In this document: in pieces, positions 1-5,467 of the stretch | Layout: each line of letters starts with the position of its first letter | Numbering within the stretch: the stretch's first letter is position 1 | Origin: Christensenella sp. UBA5399 | GTDB taxonomy: Bacteria > Bacillota > Clostridia > Christensenellales > Christensenellaceae | DNA: 8,889 bases | Assembly (NCBI GenBank): GCA_002407725.1 | Contig: DHOD01000128.1 | Coordinates: 1 to 8,889 of the forward strand | Direction of reading: 5' to 3' | Program-made: the position numbers and the translations under genes | The notes under the pieces: generated by a model | Databases searched by the model: none | Seen by the model: only the letters and a program-made list of their open reading frames with translations | What the model was told of the DNA's origin: nothing

Positions 1-519
1 GCCAGCGAGGACCTGCAGGTTGTCATTGGCGATTTGCTTGTGGGGATGAAGGCAAGCTTTAAGGAGAAATTTGCGCAGATCAACAGCAATTTTGTGCGCG
101 TGTTTGAGGAACTGTTTGGCGGCGGGCACGCGCAATTGGAGCTGCTGGACGAGGACGACATTATGGAATGCGGCATAGAGATCATTGCTGAGCCCCCCGG
201 CAAGAAGCTGCAAAATATATCGCTGCTCTCCGGTGGGGAAAAGGCGCTTACGGCAATTGCGCTGCTGTTTGCAATGCTGGCAATCAATCCGTCGCCCGTG
301 TGCCTGCTTGACGAGATCGACGCGCCGCTGGACGATGCGAACCTGATACGGCTGGCCGATTACCTGACGCGGCTTGCAAAAGAACTCCAGTTTATCGTGA
401 TCACGCACCGCAAGCCGACAATGGCAATCTGTGATACGCTGTACGGCGTCGCGATGAACGAGCGCGGCGTATCGGATGTCGTGTCGGTCAAGCTGGATGA
501 TTTTGGTGCGGCCGGATAA
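1..519 (+). CDS. smc: Chromosome partition protein SMC, C-terminal end (5' truncated by window)
   Basis: The reading frame is open from base 1 and gives the last 172 residues of SMC, the ATPase of the SMC-ScpAB condensin that compacts and segregates the nucleoid. What is present is the C-terminal half of the ABC-type head. It contains a conserved FxxLFGGG stretch (residues 34-42), the ABC signature LSGGE (76-80), Walker B with the catalytic pair LLDEIDAPLD (102-111, D104/E105) followed by the D-loop, and the H-loop histidine in ITHRK (H136). The Walker A half, hinge and coiled coils lie upstream of the window. The TAA stop is 20 nt before ftsY, so the two are probably co-transcribed, as in many Bacillota. 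Identification rests on the signature motifs plus the ftsY neighbour and is secure. An internal TTG at 34 is not a start, because the frame continues upstream. Confidence 0.97.
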   Translation, partial: ASEDLQVVIGDLLVGMKASFKEKFAQINSNFVRVFEELFGGGHAQLELLDEDDIMECGIEIIAEPPGKKLQNISLLSGGEKALTAIALLFAMLAINPSPVCLLDEIDAPLDDANLIRLADYLTRLAKELQFIVITHRKPTMAICDTLYGVAMNERGVSDVVSVKLDDFGAAG

Positions 520-539
520 TCAATAAGGAGAAATCGAGT

Positions 540-1439
540 ATGGGATTGTTTGATAAAATAAAAGAACGAATGGGGAAAACGAAAGAAAATATTTCCTCCA
601 AAATCAACAATGTGATCAAAAGCTTCCGCAAGGTGGACGAGGATTTTTTTGAAGAGTTGGAGGAAGCGCTCATACTTTCGGATATTGGCGTGGTGACGAC
701 GGATAAAGTGGTGGATAAACTGCGCGATTATGTCAAGGAAAACAAGATATCCGACCCGGGGGAGATCAAACAGGTACTGCGCGATATCCTGGCGGAGGAC
801 ATGCAAGCGGAGCCGCTTGCGATCACCAAGCCCACGGTGCTGCTGGTTGTGGGCGTGAATGGAGTAGGGAAGACGACGACAATCGGCAAACTGACGGCGC
901 TGTACAAGAGCCAAGGCAGGGAAGTGATGATTGCGGCGGCGGATACGTTTCGCGCGGCGGCGTCCGAGCAGCTTTCCATATGGGGCGAACGTACGGGGGC
1001 GCGTGTGATCAAATATGCGGAGGGGGCAGACCCTGCTGCGGTGGTGTACGACGCGATCGACGCGGCGAAGCATGCGGGATCGGACATTTTGATCATTGAT
1101 ACGGCGGGCCGTCTGCACAACAAAAAGAACCTGATGGGCGAGCTTGAGAAGATTGACAGGGTGATTGATAAGGCGTGGCCGGATGCGCAAAGGGAGACAT
1201 TTCTTGTCGTGGACGCGACCACGGGCCAAAACGCGATATCGCAAACGGAGCTGTTTAACGAGAGCGTGAAGATCACGGGGATCGTGCTGACCAAGCTGGA
1301 CGGTACGGCAAAAGGCGGCGTGGTGTGCGCGGTCAAGGACATCACCGGCGTGCCGGTGCGCTACATTGGCCTTGGCGAGGGCGTGGAAGACCTGCAGCCG
1401 TTTGACGCGGCCGATTTTGCGGCGGCGATTATTGAGTAA
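540..1439 (+). CDS. ftsY: Signal recognition particle receptor FtsY
   Basis: This 299-residue SRP GTPase is the membrane-associated receptor that docks the Ffh/4.5S RNA-ribosome complex at the Sec translocon. It has a helical N domain (about 1-95) and a G domain with all the expected motifs: G1 GVNGVGKT (105-112), DTFRAAA (135-141, SRP-GTPase insertion region), G3 DTAGR (187-191), G4 TKLD (251-254) and the closing GLGE motif (277-280) followed by DLQPFD. It lacks the long acidic A domain of proteobacterial FtsY, which is normal for Bacillota, where an amphipathic N-terminal helix binds the membrane. The ATG at 540 is preceded by AAGGAG at 525-530 with 9 nt spacing. The gene lies directly after smc. 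A hairpin with a T-tract starting at 1486 probably ends its transcript. Confidence 0.98.
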   Translation: MGLFDKIKERMGKTKENISSKINNVIKSFRKVDEDFFEELEEALILSDIGVVTTDKVVDKLRDYVKENKISDPGEIKQVLRDILAEDMQAEPLAITKPTVLLVVGVNGVGKTTTIGKLTALYKSQGREVMIAAADTFRAAASEQLSIWGERTGARVIKYAEGADPAAVVYDAIDAAKHAGSDILIIDTAGRLHNKKNLMGELEKIDRVIDKAWPDAQRETFLVVDATTGQNAISQTELFNESVKITGIVLTKLDGTAKGGVVCAVKDITGVPVRYIGLGEGVEDLQPFDAADFAAAIIE

Positions 1440-1457
1440 AACCATGCAGTATTCTGC

Positions 1458-1485
1458 TTGACAAAAGATAAATTGGATGTATAAT
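1458..1485 (+). promoter_or_regulatory. Sigma-A-type promoter for ylxM-ffh operon
   Basis: TTGACA (1458-1463) and TATAAT (1480-1485) are both exact consensus hexamers, separated by 16 bp. A start point would fall around 1491-1493. It lies in the ftsY-ylxM gap and points toward ylxM. The predicted transcript begins inside the hairpin annotated next, so the promoter and terminator-like element share sequence. Assigned by sequence only; the exact start site is inferred. Confidence 0.8.
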
Positions 1486-1525
1486 AAAACAGGTGTAAAC
1501 CAAACGACCTTTACACCTGTTTTTT
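1486..1525 (+). terminator. Perfect 14-bp hairpin with T-tract between ftsY and ylxM
   Basis: AAAACAGGTGTAAA (1486-1499) is the exact reverse complement of 1510-1523, leaving a 10-nt loop (1500-1509) and a T-run at 1520-1525. This is a textbook rho-independent terminator for transcripts arriving from smc-ftsY. Its left arm starts at the base right after the -10 box of the ylxM promoter, so RNA started there would still carry a stem of about 9 bp at its extreme 5' end. The same palindrome could instead be a protein-binding operator or a 5' stabilising hairpin; sequence alone does not decide. Confidence 0.75.
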
Positions 1526-1532
1526 GTTTGTT

Positions 1533-1538
1533 AAGGAG
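1533..1538 (+). promoter_or_regulatory. Ribosome-binding site fixing the ylxM start
   Basis: AAGGAG lies 9 nt before the ATG at 1548. It would overlap or directly abut the alternative starts (TTG 1524, ATG 1539), so it selects 1548 as the start. Confidence 0.8.
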
Positions 1539-1547
1539 ATGGAGCAT

Positions 1548-1784
1548 ATGTACGAAAAGGATCTGAACCTCCCGCTGTATTATGATTGTTACAGCAAGTT
1601 CCTGACGGAAAAGCAGGCCAGTTTTTTTGAGATGTATTATAACGAGGACCTCTCGTTGGCGGAGATCGCCGCAGTGGAGGGCATCAGCCGCCAGGGTGTG
1701 CGGGATGCGCTGGAGCGGGCACGAAAAAAGCTTTACGATATGGAAAGCAAGCTGGGGTTGGCGGCACAGGCAATGGAGAGATAG
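1548..1784 (+). CDS. ylxM: YlxM family SRP-associated helix-turn-helix protein
   Basis: The protein has 78 residues and resembles the YlxM/p13 family, small DNA-binding-type proteins encoded next to ffh in Gram-positive bacteria and linked to the SRP pathway. The N-terminal portion has the family's YxxYxxFLTEKQ pattern (residues 11-22), then a sigma-70 region 4-like helix-turn-helix: DLSLAEIAAVEGISRQGVRDALERARKKL (about 34-62). The family is commonly about 105-115 residues, so this copy lacks most of the C-terminal helical tail. There is no room for it downstream, because the TAG stop is followed after two bases by the ffh ATG. It is the first gene of the unit started by the promoter at 1458. 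In streptococci YlxM is reported to influence SRP assembly; whether this short form does so is inference. Confidence 0.9.
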   Translation: MYEKDLNLPLYYDCYSKFLTEKQASFFEMYYNEDLSLAEIAAVEGISRQGVRDALERARKKLYDMESKLGLAAQAMER

Positions 1785-1786
1785 CG

Positions 1787-3103
1787 ATGGCATTTGAAGG
1801 CATATCTGAAAAAATACAAAATATATTCCACAAGCTGACCTCGCGGGGCAAGCTTTCGGAGTCGGACATTAAGGCCGCAATGCGCGAGGTGAAGCTTGTG
1901 CTGCTGGAGGCCGATGTAAACTTTATCGTGGTCAAGAAGTTTATCAAGGAGCTCTCGGAAGAAGCGGTGGGTGAAAAGGTGTTGGAGAGCCTTACGCCCG
2001 GGCAGCAGGTTGTCAAGCTGGTGCGCGACAAGCTGACAGAATTGCTTGGGGGAACGCAGGCCGAGATAAAAAGCGGCAACCCGACAGTTGTGCTGATGAT
2101 GGGCCTGCAGGGCGCTGGCAAAACGACATTTTGCGCCAAGCTGGCAGGGTATTATAAAAAACAGGGCAGGAAACCGTTGCTGGTCGCCTGCGATATATAC
2201 CGCCCGGCGGCAATCAAGCAGTTGCATGTGGTGGGCGAGCAAGCGGGTGTAGACGTCTTTGACAGGGGGACGGAAAAGCCTGAAAAGATTTATAAGGAAG
2301 CAATGCAGTACGCGGTCAAGAACGCGTGTGACTTTATTATTGTGGATACGGCGGGGCGCCTGCACATCGACGATGAGATGATTGAAGAGATGAAAGAGCT
2401 GAAGGCGGCGGCAAACCCGACGGAAACGTTGCTGGTGCTGGACGCGATGACCGGTCAGGACGCTGTAAACGCGGCCACGACATTTAATGATGATATCGGT
2501 ATTGACGGTGTGGTGCTGACCAAAATCGACGGCGATACACGGGGCGGCGCAGCAATGTCTGTGCGGGCGGTGACGGGTAAGCCGATCAAGTTTGTCGGTA
2601 CGGGTGAAAAACTGGCGGATATAGAGCCTTTCTACCCGGACAGGATGGCTTCGCGCATACTGGGCATGGGCGATGTGCTTTCGTTGATCGAGAAGGCGGA
2701 GACGGCTTTTGAAGAAAAGAAAGCGGTAGAGCTGCAGCAGAAGATATCAAAGGACCAGCTGACGTTGGAGGACTTCCTCGACCAGATGGAGCAATTGTCG
2801 GACATGGGGTCGATGAGCGATATACTGGCGATGATGCCGGGCGGCAATAAGCTGAAGGGCATGCAGGTGGATGAAAAGCAACTGGGGCGGACAAAGGCGA
2901 TCGTACTGTCCATGACGCCGGAAGAACGCCGCACCCCGCAAATGATTAACGGATCGCGCCGCAAGCGGATTGCTGCGGGCAGCGGGTCCTCCATACAGGA
3001 TGTCAACCGCCTGCTGAACCAGTTTGACCAGATGAAGAAAATGCTCAAGCAGTTTACCGGTAAGGGCGGCAAGCGCAAAGGAATGTTTAAAATGCCTTTT
3101 TAG
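1787..3103 (+). CDS. ffh: Signal recognition particle protein Ffh (SRP54)
   Basis: This complete 438-residue SRP54 homologue binds signal sequences emerging from the ribosome and pairs with FtsY. The N domain covers about 1-95. The G domain shows G1 GLQGAGKT (106-113), DIYRPAA (136-142), G3 DTAGR (187-191), G4 TKID (245-248) and GTGEK (271-275) with the DIEPF motif. The methionine-rich M domain runs from about 295. It carries MTPEERR (376-382) and the 4.5S-RNA-binding helix-turn-helix SRRKRIAAGSG (390-400) followed by VNRLLNQFDQM. A basic Gly/Lys tail ends the protein. GGAG at 1775-1778, within the end of ylxM, precedes the ATG by 8 nt, so the two genes are translationally close. The length is typical of the family. 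The 80-nt gap to rpsP has no promoter or terminator that I can defend. Confidence 0.98.
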   Translation: MAFEGISEKIQNIFHKLTSRGKLSESDIKAAMREVKLVLLEADVNFIVVKKFIKELSEEAVGEKVLESLTPGQQVVKLVRDKLTELLGGTQAEIKSGNPTVVLMMGLQGAGKTTFCAKLAGYYKKQGRKPLLVACDIYRPAAIKQLHVVGEQAGVDVFDRGTEKPEKIYKEAMQYAVKNACDFIIVDTAGRLHIDDEMIEEMKELKAAANPTETLLVLDAMTGQDAVNAATTFNDDIGIDGVVLTKIDGDTRGGAAMSVRAVTGKPIKFVGTGEKLADIEPFYPDRMASRILGMGDVLSLIEKAETAFEEKKAVELQQKISKDQLTLEDFLDQMEQLSDMGSMSDILAMMPGGNKLKGMQVDEKQLGRTKAIVLSMTPEERRTPQMINGSRRKRIAAGSGSSIQDVNRLLNQFDQMKKMLKQFTGKGGKRKGMFKMPF

Positions 3104-3183
3104 TTTTCGGTACGCCGTAGCGTGGCAAAACTTGTAGGAATAGATTTTAAAAAAATGAAAGATGGAAAATTTGGAGGTAACAA

Positions 3184-3423
3184 ATGGCAGTAAAAATCAG
3201 GTTGAAGAGAATGGGAAGCAAAAAAAATCCTTTCTACCGCATGGTGGTCGCGGACGAGCGTGCGCCCCGGGACGGCAGGTACATTGAAGAGCTGGGATAT
3301 TACAACCCCCTGACCAAGGACCTTAAGCTGGACAACGAGAAAGCGCAGCAATGGATTGGCAACGGTGCGCAGCCGACCGATACGGTGCGTGCATTGCTGA
3401 AAAAGAGCGGGGCGATCAACTAA
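3184..3423 (+). CDS. rpsP: 30S ribosomal protein bS16
   Basis: The 79-residue protein matches bS16 along its whole length. The N-terminal block [20 protein letters not shown] (3-22) and [19 protein letters not shown] (24-42) are near-invariant family features, followed by [26 protein letters not shown]. bS16 binds 16S rRNA early and is needed for 30S body assembly. A strong GGAGGT (3173-3178) sits 5 nt before the ATG. It is followed after 15 nt by khpA, the conserved neighbour, and precedes rimM, whose product matures the same subunit. Confidence 0.98.
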   Translation: MAVKIRLKRMGSKKNPFYRMVVADERAPRDGRYIEELGYYNPLTKDLKLDNEKAQQWIGNGAQPTDTVRALLKKSGAIN

Positions 3424-3438
3424 ACAAGGAGAGACGGC

Positions 3439-3666
3439 ATGAGGGAATTGGTAGAATATATTGCCAAGAGTCTTGTGGATACGCCGGACGGTGTTAAGGT
3501 CAACGAGCGCGAAGAAGAGCGTGCGTTTATCATTGAAGTATCCGTTGCGCCGGACGATATGGGCAAGGTGATCGGCAAGCAGGGCAGGATTGCCAAGGCG
3601 ATCCGTACGGTGGTGAAGGCGGCTTCCGCAAAATCACCCAAAAAGTATATTGTAGAGATTGTATGA
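3439..3666 (+). CDS. khpA: KH-domain RNA-binding protein KhpA (YlqC family)
   Basis: The protein is 75 residues and consists of a single KH domain. The diagnostic GXXG RNA-binding loop is GKQG (46-49), within VIGKQGRIAKAIRTVVKAAS. Family members (UPF0109, YlqC/KhpA) act as small RNA chaperones. In streptococci KhpA pairs with KhpB/EloR and affects cell division and elongation; that role here is inference, since the partner is not in the window. AAGGAG at 3426-3431 lies 7 nt before the ATG. The TGA stop overlaps the rimM ATG (ATGA at 3663-3666), which suggests translational coupling. In Bacillus subtilis ylqD lies between this gene and rimM; it is absent here. Confidence 0.95.
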   Translation: MRELVEYIAKSLVDTPDGVKVNEREEERAFIIEVSVAPDDMGKVIGKQGRIAKAIRTVVKAASAKSPKKYIVEIV

Positions 3667-4187
3667 CAGACTTTTTTGAGCTTGGACGCGTCCTGAAGCC
3701 CCAGGGGATCCGTGGCGAAGTGAAGGTGGAGGCGTACACCGACGACCTGTCCCGCTTTATCGGTTTGGGGTTTGTGTTCTTCAAGCAGGGCGAGGGTTAT
3801 GTCAAGGCAGGCCTTGTGAAAACAAGGGTGGACGCAAAGCACGCTTACCTGACGCTGGAAGGCATAAGCGACCGGGACGGCGCGGAAAAGCTCAGGGGCC
3901 AGTATATCTATATCGACAGGGAGAACGCCGCGCAACTGCCACCGGGGCATTATTACATCAGCGATATGCTGGGTATGCGTGTCAGCGACAGCAACGGCAA
4001 TGCGCTGGGTATATTAAAGGACATTATGCAGACGGGCAGCAGAGATGTGTATGTTGTCCAGGCGGACGGTCAAGGCACGGTGATGTTTCCATCGGTGGAC
4101 GGCGTCATTCTGGATCGTGACATTGACAAGGGTACGATGACGGTAGACGCAGAAAAGCTTGACGAGGTGGCAGTATATGATATTTAA
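3663..4187 (+). CDS. rimM: Ribosome maturation factor RimM
   Basis: This 174-residue protein assists 16S rRNA 3'-domain folding during 30S assembly. The N-terminal RimM domain begins with GRVLKPQGIRGEVKVEAYTD (8-27), the family signature. The C-terminal PRC-barrel-like domain starts around PPGHYYISDMLGMRV (93-107) and contains TGSRDVYVV (124-132) and the FPSVDGVI-D-D block (142-153). Length is normal. The ATG overlaps the khpA stop by 4 nt, and the end overlaps trmD by 11 nt, so khpA-rimM-trmD form a compact, coupled set. The rpsP-rimM-trmD-rplS order is conserved from Bacillota to Escherichia coli. Confidence 0.97.
   Translation: MTDFFELGRVLKPQGIRGEVKVEAYTDDLSRFIGLGFVFFKQGEGYVKAGLVKTRVDAKHAYLTLEGISDRDGAEKLRGQYIYIDRENAAQLPPGHYYISDMLGMRVSDSNGNALGILKDIMQTGSRDVYVVQADGQGTVMFPSVDGVILDRDIDKGTMTVDAEKLDEVAVYDI
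4164..4169 (+). promoter_or_regulatory. Ribosome-binding site fixing the trmD start
   Basis: GAGGTG inside the end of rimM lies 7 nt before the ATG at 4177. This favours that ATG over the in-frame TTG at 4159, which has no comparable site and would add residues before the conserved TrmD N-terminus. Confidence 0.7.
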
Positions 4188-4923
4188 CTGCCTGACGATA
4201 TTCCCGGAGATGTTTTCCGGTTTTTTGTCGGAAAGCCTGCTGAAAAAGGCGATGGACAAAGGCGCGCTGGAAGTGAACCTGGTTGATTTCCGCGAATACA
4301 CCGCGGACAAGCACAAGCGGGTGGACGATTATCCGTTTGGCGGCGGCGCGGGGATGCTGCTGATGGCGCAGCCACTGTGCGACTGTTTTGGGGCGCTCGA
4401 GGCCACATATGCAGGTAGACGAACCCGGAATATCTATATGAGCCCGTCCGGCAGGCCACTTGTGCAGCAAGATGTCGCAAGGCTTTATGAAGGATACGAT
4501 GTGCTCAACATACTTTGTGGGCACTATGAGGGTGTTGACCAGCGGGTACTGGACTGCTGCATTGACGAGGAGATATCGATTGGCGATTATGTGCTGAGTG
4601 GCGGCGAGCTTCCCGCAATGGTGCTGGTCGATTGTGTTTCGCGGTGTGTGCCGGGTTTCCTGTCTAACGACGAATCGCTGGCGCAGGAAAGTTTCTCGGA
4701 AGGGCTGCTGGAATATCCGCAGTTTACGCGTCCGCAGGATTTCCGGGGGATGACGGTGCCGGAGGTACTGGTTTCCGGCCATCACGGCAACATTATGCGC
4801 TGGCAGCGCGAGCAGGCGATCAAAAAGACATTGCAGGTCCGGCCCGATCTTTTGGCGGGGGCTGTGCTCAGCAAGGATGAACAGGAGTTTGTAAAGTCAT
4901 TGCAGGATAATGATTTGAAATAG
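4177..4923 (+). CDS. trmD: tRNA (guanine37-N1)-methyltransferase TrmD
   Basis: The 248-residue SPOUT-class methyltransferase uses S-adenosylmethionine to form m1G37 next to the anticodon, preventing +1 frameshifts. Seen in order: LTIFPEMF (6-13), [11 protein letters not shown] (50-60), MSPSGRPL (88-95), the knot segments [12 protein letters not shown] (113-124) and [17 protein letters not shown] (132-148), VSR with R156 (matching E. coli R154), and [25 protein letters not shown] (177-203). Aligned by eye with E. coli TrmD, the position of catalytic D169 is occupied by Glu171 (QESF); a conservative change that may be common in clostridial relatives. Length is typical. The start overlaps rimM by 11 nt. 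Downstream lies a 118-nt gap with the rplS promoter. Confidence 0.97.
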   Translation: [248 protein letters not shown]

Positions 4924-4934
4924 GAAAAACAGGG

Positions 4935-4963
4935 TTGATATCGCCATGGTGATGTGGTATAAT
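4935..4963 (+). promoter_or_regulatory. Sigma-A promoter with extended -10 for rplS
   Basis: TTGATA (4935-4940) is separated by 17 bp from an exact TATAAT (4958-4963), and the TGG just before the -10 gives an extended -10 (TGN). The predicted start is around 4970-4971. It lies in the trmD-rplS gap, so rplS can be made independently of the upstream ylxM-trmD unit. No terminator is visible between trmD and this promoter, so read-through probably also contributes. Confidence 0.8.
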
Positions 4964-4970
4964 CCGTTTT

Positions 4971-5041
4971 GTCTGTGAATTCGGGCGGTCCGCTGTTTCG
5001 CAAGGGAATATGAACGTCTGTGAGGGAAGGAGGCACGAAAA
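4971..5041 (+). promoter_or_regulatory. 5' leader of rplS (possible L19 autoregulatory leader)
   Basis: About 70 nt of untranslated leader separates the promoter from the rplS ATG. It contains GTCTGTGA twice (4971-4978 and 5016-5023) and short complementary segments (for example ATTC at 4979-4982 with GAAT at 5006-5009, and GCGG at 4985-4988 with TCGC at 4998-5001) that could form a small two-part stem. Bacillota often carry an L19 leader RNA at this site, thought to bind L19 for feedback control. I cannot match the known consensus from memory, so this assignment is tentative. AAGGAGG (5027-5033) at its end is the ribosome-binding site, 8 nt before the ATG. Confidence 0.35.
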
Positions 5042-5383
5042 ATGAACGATATTATTAAATCGATTGAAGCGGAACAACTGAAGACTGATTTGCCGGCGCT
5101 GGAGATTGGCGATACGGTAAAGGTCAACGTAAAGGTTGTGGAAGGTTCCAGAGAGAGGATACAGGTCTTTGAAGGGTACCTGATCGCACAGAAGGGCGGC
5201 GGCCTTTCGGAGACGATCACCGTACGGCGCGTATCTTACGGCATCGGTGTGGAAAGGACATTCCCTGTCCATTCGCCCAGGGTGGATTCCATCGAGGTTG
5301 TGCGGCACGGCAAAGTGCGCAGGGCAAAGCTGTATTACCTGCGTGACAGGGTCGGTAAAGCGGCGAAAATCCGGGAACGGTAA
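5042..5383 (+). CDS. rplS: 50S ribosomal protein bL19
   Basis: The 113-residue protein is clearly bL19, located at the 30S-50S interface. Hallmarks are the [23 protein letters not shown] block (23-45), [21 protein letters not shown] (52-72), FPVHSP (74-79) and the basic tail [21 protein letters not shown] (93-113). Length is normal. The ATG has a perfect AAGGAGG 8 nt upstream. It has its own promoter (4935-4963) and is followed 21 nt downstream by a strong intrinsic terminator, so it may be transcribed as a single gene as well as by read-through from trmD. Confidence 0.98.
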   Translation: MNDIIKSIEAEQLKTDLPALEIGDTVKVNVKVVEGSRERIQVFEGYLIAQKGGGLSETITVRRVSYGIGVERTFPVHSPRVDSIEVVRHGKVRRAKLYYLRDRVGKAAKIRER

Positions 5384-5404
5384 TCGCGGCATGGCAACGT
5401 ATAG

Positions 5405-5433
5405 AAAATCCGGTTGATGCAGCCGGATTTTTT
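5405..5433 (+). terminator. Rho-independent terminator after rplS
   Basis: AAAATCCGGTTG (5405-5416) pairs with CAGCCGGATTTT (5420-5431), a 12-bp stem with one G-U pair and a 3-nt ATG loop. A T-run follows at 5428-5433. It lies 21 nt after the rplS stop and ends the upstream unit. Confidence 0.88.
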
Positions 5434-5460
5434 GCATTTTTTATCACATTTATGTATACT
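5432..5460 (+). promoter_or_regulatory. Candidate promoter for rbgA, abutting the terminator
   Basis: TTGCAT (5432-5437) overlaps the terminator T-run, and TATACT (5455-5460) follows after a 17-bp spacer. Both hexamers are near consensus (TTGCAT 4/6, TATACT 5/6). A start 6-8 nt after the -10 would fall at 5466-5468, at or just before the rbgA ATG. Some promoter is expected here because a strong terminator isolates rbgA from rplS. This one is the best match, but the start site is inferred. Confidence 0.55.
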
Positions 5461-5467
5461 GGTGGAC

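Noticed and set aside
1494..1516. Resemblance of TGTAAACC in the ftsY-ylxM palindrome to a biotin-repressor (BirA) operator
   Set aside because: The opposite arm does not supply the needed GGTTTACA half-site and the spacing is wrong; no biotin genes are nearby.
360..1793. Very long minus-strand open frame (477 codons) across smc, ftsY and ylxM
   Set aside because: It runs antisense to three clearly identified genes, its translation is rich in His/Arg/Leu as expected for a codon-bias shadow, and it has no recognisable domain.
3112..3123. Short hairpin ACGC-CGTA-GCGT after ffh considered as a terminator
   Set aside because: The stem is only 4 bp and no T-run follows, so it is not a credible terminator.
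3122..3193. Small open frame (GTG 3122 or ATG 3155) ending just inside rpsP
   Set aside because: It spans the rpsP ribosome-binding site, has no ribosome-binding site of its own and only 12-23 codons, so it is most likely chance.
4159..4176. Upstream TTG start for trmD (and similarly TTG 1524 for ylxM, TTG 5414 for rbgA)
   Set aside because: Each adds non-conserved residues, lacks a placed ribosome-binding site, or overlaps a terminator; the chosen ATG starts match family N-termini.
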